The notes under the pieces are model-generated. The model was not told where the DNA came from, ran no database searches, and was given only the letters and a program-made list of their open reading frames with translations. From Asaia bogorensis (lineage in GTDB: Bacteria; Pseudomonadota; Alphaproteobacteria; Acetobacterales; Acetobacteraceae): a stretch of 9,059 nt of DNA. Of the stretch, positions 6,133 to 9,059 are shown piece by piece. The translations under genes were made by a program, and so were the position numbers. Location of the stretch: assembly GCA_945874515.1 (NCBI GenBank), contig CAMCHA010000066.1, forward strand, positions 1-9,059, written 5' to 3'. Position 1 is the first letter of the stretch. Each line of letters opens with the position of its first letter.

Positions 6133-7728
6133 TTAGCGCAGACGAGGAATTTCCTCAAAAGTGTGGAAGGGCGGCGGAGACGCCACTTGCCATTCCAAGG
6201 TCGTTGCACCTTCACCCCAGGGATTGGCTGCAGCCTTGGCGCCCGAGCGCATGGTCACCCATACGATGTAGAAGAAGAACACGAAGGACGCCACCGAGAT
6301 CAAGGAACCGATGGAGGCGACAAAGTTCCACCCCCAGAAGGCCTCTGGATAATCCGGGTAGCGACGCGGCATGCCCTGATTGCCCGAAAAATGCATCGGG
6401 AAGAAGGTCAGGTTCACGCCGATGAAGGTCATCCAAAAATGGATCTTGCCGAGCGTTTCCGGATATTGCCGGCCGCACATCTTGCCGATCCAGTAATAGA
6501 AGCCGGCATAGATCGAAAACACCGCACCCAGCGACAACACGTAATGGAAATGCGCCACCACGTAATAGGTATTGTGCAGCACCTGATCGATGCCCGCATT
6601 GGCCAGCACCACGCCAGTGACGCCACCCACGGTGAACAGGAAGATGAAGCCAATGGCAAATAGCATTGGCGTATCAAGTCGCATCGAACCGCCCCACATG
6701 GTCGCGATCCAGGAGAAGATCTTCACGCCAGTCGGCACCGCGATCACCATGGTAGCCGCCATGAAGTAGGCGCGCGTGTCCACATCCATGCCAGATGTGT
6801 ACATGTGGTGCGCCCAGACCAGGAAGCCGACAAAGCCAATCGCCACCATCGCGTAGGCCATGCCGAGGTAACCGAACACGGGCTTGCGGCTGAAGGTCGA
6901 AATGATGTGGCTGATAATGCCGAAGCCCGGCAAGATCATGATGTAGACTTCCGGATGGCCAAAGAACCAGAACAGATGCTGGAACAGCACCGGGTCCCCA
7001 CCACCTTCAGGGCGGAAGAAGGACGTGCCGAAATTGCGGTCCGTGATCAGCATGGTGATCGCACCCGCCAGCACCGGCACCGCCAGCAGCAGCAGGAAGG
7101 CCGTGACCAGCATGGACCACACAAACAATGGCATCCTGTGCAGCGTCATGCCAGGGGCGCGCATGTTGAAGATGGTGGTGATGAAGTTGGCCGCGCCCAT
7201 GATGGAAGAAGCGCCCGCCAGGTGCAGCGAAAACAGCGCTAAATCCATCGCCGGGCCGGAATGGAAGGTGCTGTCCGACAGTGGCGGATAGATCGTCCAG
7301 CCCGCGCCCGGGCCTTCACCCACGAAAAGGCTTGCCGCCAGCAGCATGAAGGCCGGCACCAGCAACCAGAAGGAAACGTTGTTCATGCGTGGGAAGGCCA
7401 TATCCGGCGCCCCGATCATGATCGGCACGAACCAATTGCCGAAACCACCAATCAGCGCGGGCATGACCACGAAGAACACCATGATCAGGCCATGGGCCGA
7501 AATATAGGCATTCCACATCTGGCCATCAGAGAAAATCTGCATGCCGGGAGACATCAGCTCAATACGCATCAGCAGCGAAATGCCAATCCCCACCACCGCC
7601 GCAACCAGCGCGAAGATGATGTAGAGCGTGCCGATATCCTTGTGGTTCGTTGAAAAGAACCAGCGGGCCACAAAGCCCGGCTTGTGATCGTGATGATCGT
7701 CGTGATGGGCGTACGAAGCGTTTGCCAT
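6133..7728 (-). CDS. coxA: Cytochrome c oxidase subunit I (aa3 type, heme-copper oxidase family A)
   Basis: A 531-residue catalytic subunit with about twelve membrane spans. It reduces O2 to water at heme a3-CuB and pumps protons. Visible ligands: H79 and H395 (heme a), H393 (heme a3), H258, H307 and H308 (CuB). The HPEVY block (258-262) gives Y262, expected to cross-link to H258, and E260, the D-channel glutamate that marks type A1 oxidases. D109 in [13 protein letters not shown] is the D-channel entry aspartate and K336 in PTGVKIFSW the K-channel lysine, so proton paths look complete. The N-terminus is unusually histidine-rich ([10 protein letters not shown], 7-16). The start at 7728 has AGGGA about eight bases upstream. 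It follows coxB by 23 bases and precedes ctaB by 18, so co-transcription is very likely. Confidence 0.99.
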   Translation of the reverse strand: MANASYAHHDDHHDHKPGFVARWFFSTNHKDIGTLYIIFALVAAVVGIGISLLMRIELMSPGMQIFSDGQMWNAYISAHGLIMVFFVVMPALIGGFGNWFVPIMIGAPDMAFPRMNNVSFWLLVPAFMLLAASLFVGEGPGAGWTIYPPLSDSTFHSGPAMDLALFSLHLAGASSIMGAANFITTIFNMRAPGMTLHRMPLFVWSMLVTAFLLLLAVPVLAGAITMLITDRNFGTSFFRPEGGGDPVLFQHLFWFFGHPEVYIMILPGFGIISHIISTFSRKPVFGYLGMAYAMVAIGFVGFLVWAHHMYTSGMDVDTRAYFMAATMVIAVPTGVKIFSWIATMWGGSMRLDTPMLFAIGFIFLFTVGGVTGVVLANAGIDQVLHNTYYVVAHFHYVLSLGAVFSIYAGFYYWIGKMCGRQYPETLGKIHFWMTFIGVNLTFFPMHFSGNQGMPRRYPDYPEAFWGWNFVASIGSLISVASFVFFFYIVWVTMRSGAKAAANPWGEGATTLEWQVASPPPFHTFEEIPRLR

Positions 7729-7751
7729 GTTTTTCTTCCCTGAGCCGCGCC

Positions 7752-8660
7752 TTACCGGCGGGCCTCCGCGATCTGAAGTTGTTCCTGAGAAGCGGGCGCG
7801 GCGGCAATCACCGGCGCGCTACCATCAGCCTGGGCAAAGCGCTTTTGCGCATCGGCAACCCAGGTGTCGAACTCGGCGCGCGGCAGGGCGCGCACGGCAA
7901 TCGGCATGAACCAGTGATTCGTGCCGCAAATCTGATTGCACTGCCCGTAGAAAATACCGGGGCGATCCGCGCGCATCCAGGTTTCCAGCGTACGGCCCGG
8001 GATGGTGTATTTCTGGATACCAAGCGCCGGCACAAAGAAGGAATGGATCACATCATGCCCCGTGGTCAGCACGCGGATACTGGCCCCAACCGGGATCACC
8101 AGTTCGTTATCAACCGAAAGCTTGAAAATCTGGCCCGGCTTCAGATCGGCTTCCTGGATTGGGTAGCTGTCAAAGGTGAAGTTCCCGTGATCCGAATAGG
8201 TGTAATTCCAATACCACTGACGGCCCTGCACGGTGATCGTCATATCCGCATCCACCGCGCGGTCCTGGAAATACAGCAAGCGGAAGCCGGGGATGGCGAT
8301 GACCAAAAGGATCAGCACCGGGATCACGGTCCAGGCGATTTCCAAGCCAGTGTGGTGACTGGTCGTGGACGGGACCGGGTTGCGTTCTTCGCGGAAGCGC
8401 CACACGCAATAGGACAGCAGCACCAGCACAAAAATCGTAATGCCGACGATGATGGCGAAGACCATGCTGTTGAAGGAAGAAATACGTTCCTTCACCACCC
8501 CGCCCGAGGGCTGCAAGCCCATGCCCCAAGCCGCCGGCGCACCAACCATGCTCTCTGCCAAGGCAGGTACAGCCAGTACCAAACCCATCGCCAAAGCAGC
8601 CACGCCAGCCATAAGCCGACCAAGGCCGACTGCGCGGCACTTTGCCATGAAAACCTTCAT
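7752..8660 (-). CDS. coxB: Cytochrome c oxidase subunit II (CuA subunit)
   Basis: A 302-residue precursor. A signal sequence (residues 1-35, VPALA before ES) precedes the two-helix membrane anchor (about 66-87 and 107-126). A cupredoxin domain in the periplasm then accepts electrons from cytochrome c. CuA ligand positions are H206 (DVIHSFF), C241, C245, H249 and M252 in the loop [16 protein letters not shown]. The glutamate usually found between the two cysteines (CSExC) is Gln243 here. The aromatic QWYWNYTY at 147-154 is the usual electron-entry patch. No heme c domain is fused. The ATG at 8660 has AAGGGA about seven bases upstream; a TTG at 8663 and an internal ATG at 8648 are less likely. 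It is the first gene of the oxidase block. Confidence 0.98.
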   Translation of the reverse strand: MKVFMAKCRAVGLGRLMAGVAALAMGLVLAVPALAESMVGAPAAWGMGLQPSGGVVKERISSFNSMVFAIIVGITIFVLVLLSYCVWRFREERNPVPSTTSHHTGLEIAWTVIPVLILLVIAIPGFRLLYFQDRAVDADMTITVQGRQWYWNYTYSDHGNFTFDSYPIQEADLKPGQIFKLSVDNELVIPVGASIRVLTTGHDVIHSFFVPALGIQKYTIPGRTLETWMRADRPGIFYGQCNQICGTNHWFMPIAVRALPRAEFDTWVADAQKRFAQADGSAPVIAAAPASQEQLQIAEARR

Positions 8661-8828
8661 CAACCCATCCCTTATCGGTCGTGAAAACCACGCCGTTTCA
8701 AGACATTAACCCTCAGACTACCAAGGGCCCGAGCCCGATGGCCTAACTTTCAGCCGAACATAATCGGCGCTCCCGCACCGCACAAGGGCGGGAATGCACA
8801 AAAGCGGGATAATCCGCGCCGCGCCGCC
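8661..8828 (-). promoter_or_regulatory. Intergenic region upstream of coxB, likely to hold the oxidase operon promoter
   Basis: This 168-base gap is where the cox operon promoter would be expected, but no strong sigma-70 pair is seen. TTGAAA (8701-8696) with CCGATA (8678-8673) has 17-base spacing, but would start transcription on top of the coxB ribosome binding site (AAGGGA, about 8673-8668), so it is unconvincing. TTGGTA around 8720 is another weak candidate. The half nearer arsR holds two small inverted repeats (8771-8794 and 8804-8817). No small gene was found here. Confidence 0.4.
8800..8817 (-). terminator. Possible weak intrinsic terminator after the ArsR-family gene
   Basis: Read on the minus strand, GCGGAT and TCCCGC form a short stem (one mismatch or bulge) with a tiny loop, and four T residues follow directly. 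It lies about 12 bases after the arsR stop, where a terminator would separate arsR from the oxidase block. The stem is short, so read-through is possible. Confidence 0.35.
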
Positions 8829-9059
8829 TCAGGCCTCGCCCTCGGCCGCTTCTTCCTCACTGATGTGATCAACCATATCCGCCAGCATGGACCGGATATG
8901 CTCGTCACCGACCACGTAAAAAACCTGCCGCCCGCGCCGATCCGCTTGTAACAATCGCGCCGCCCGCAAAAGCCGCAAATGATGCGAGACGAGGGAGGCA
9001 GAAATACCCAGCTTTTCCGCCATTTCATTCACCGCCGCCGGCGCGTCCCGGCAGGCGAG
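8829..9059 (-). CDS. ArsR/SmtB-family metal-responsive repressor, N-terminus cut by window edge
   Basis: The last 76 residues are visible; the start lies beyond the right edge, and family proteins run about 95-120 residues. The winged helix-turn-helix is clear: VNEMAEKLGISASLVSHHLRLL is the DNA-reading region (quoted parts: VNEMAEKLG and VSHHLRLLR), and RRGRQVFYVV is the beta-wing. After it comes D-E-H, ten residues, H, two residues, E (codons between 8906 and 8856). This matches exactly the alpha-5 site DxH(x10)HxxE/H of CzrA/SmtB-type Zn(II) or Co(II) sensors. No CVC-type alpha-3 cysteine site of ArsR/CadC is seen in the visible part. Such proteins release DNA when metal binds and usually control efflux genes. 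Its target is probably further right; a link to the oxidase genes is only possible by adjacency. Confidence 0.88.
   Translation of the reverse strand, partial: LACRDAPAAVNEMAEKLGISASLVSHHLRLLRAARLLQADRRGRQVFYVVGDEHIRSMLADMVDHISEEEAAEGEA

Noticed and set aside
5305..6663. Very long plus-strand open frame (452 codons) across ctaB and coxA
   Set aside because: It lies antisense to two certain genes. Its composition (rich in Arg, His, Gln, Gly) is what the complement of GC-rich membrane protein codons produces. No domain or ribosome binding site supports it.
7650..8684. Plus-strand open frame of 344 codons antisense to coxB
   Set aside because: Antisense to a certain gene, same shadow composition, no domain seen.
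8673..8701. TTGAAA / CCGATA pair upstream of coxB as the operon promoter
   Set aside because: Spacing is right, but the -10 box is poor and the start of transcription would fall on the coxB ribosome binding site, leaving almost no leader.
1..9059. Defence system, prophage, IS element, CRISPR or secondary-metabolite cluster
   Set aside because: All intact genes were recognised as oxidase, peptidase, DUF1254/DUF1214 or ArsR families. No transposase, integrase, direct repeat array or unusual composition island was seen.

Overview
The window looks like chromosomal DNA of a GC-rich alphaproteobacterium. The best guess is the Rhodospirillales/Acetobacteraceae side, because of the order of the cytochrome oxidase genes, the character of their proteins and the biased GC-rich codon third positions. 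That placement is inference; no marker gene here fixes the genus.

Most of the window (about 2520-8660) is one minus-strand block that makes and assembles an aa3-type cytochrome c oxidase. In transcription order it holds coxB (subunit II, CuA), coxA (subunit I, heme a / heme a3-CuB), ctaB (heme O synthase), a 42-residue single-membrane-span CoxF-like protein, ctaG (CuB insertion factor, Cox11 family), coxC (subunit III) and surf1 (heme a / assembly factor). Spacers are short (23 and 18 nt, a 4-nt ATGA overlap, then 31 nt). They widen to 120 nt before coxC and to 202 nt between coxC and surf1. The 202-nt spacer carries several inverted repeats and a 36-codon ORF that looks like the broken N-terminus of a DUF983 gene. 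Heme a synthase (ctaA/cox15), needed to turn heme O into heme A, is not in the window.

Upstream of coxB, on the same strand and 168 nt away, is the 3' part of an ArsR/SmtB-family repressor. It has an intact DxH(x10)HxxE alpha-5 metal site of the zinc/cobalt sensor type and runs off the right edge.

On the left, a plus-strand gene for a secreted DUF1254/DUF1214 protein (about 1476-2498) converges on surf1 with 21 nt between the stops. It diverges across 120 nt from a minus-strand M32 (Taq-type) metallocarboxypeptidase that runs off the left edge.

Overall this is a well-conserved housekeeping region and I see no new multi-gene system. The points worth a second look are the DUF983 remnant, the tiny overlapping CoxF-like gene, a Glu-to-Gln change in the CuA loop of CoxB, a 9-bp perfect hairpin inside the start of ctaB, and the zinc-sensor-type regulator beside the oxidase genes. 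No rRNA, tRNA, CRISPR array, IS element or integrase was seen.
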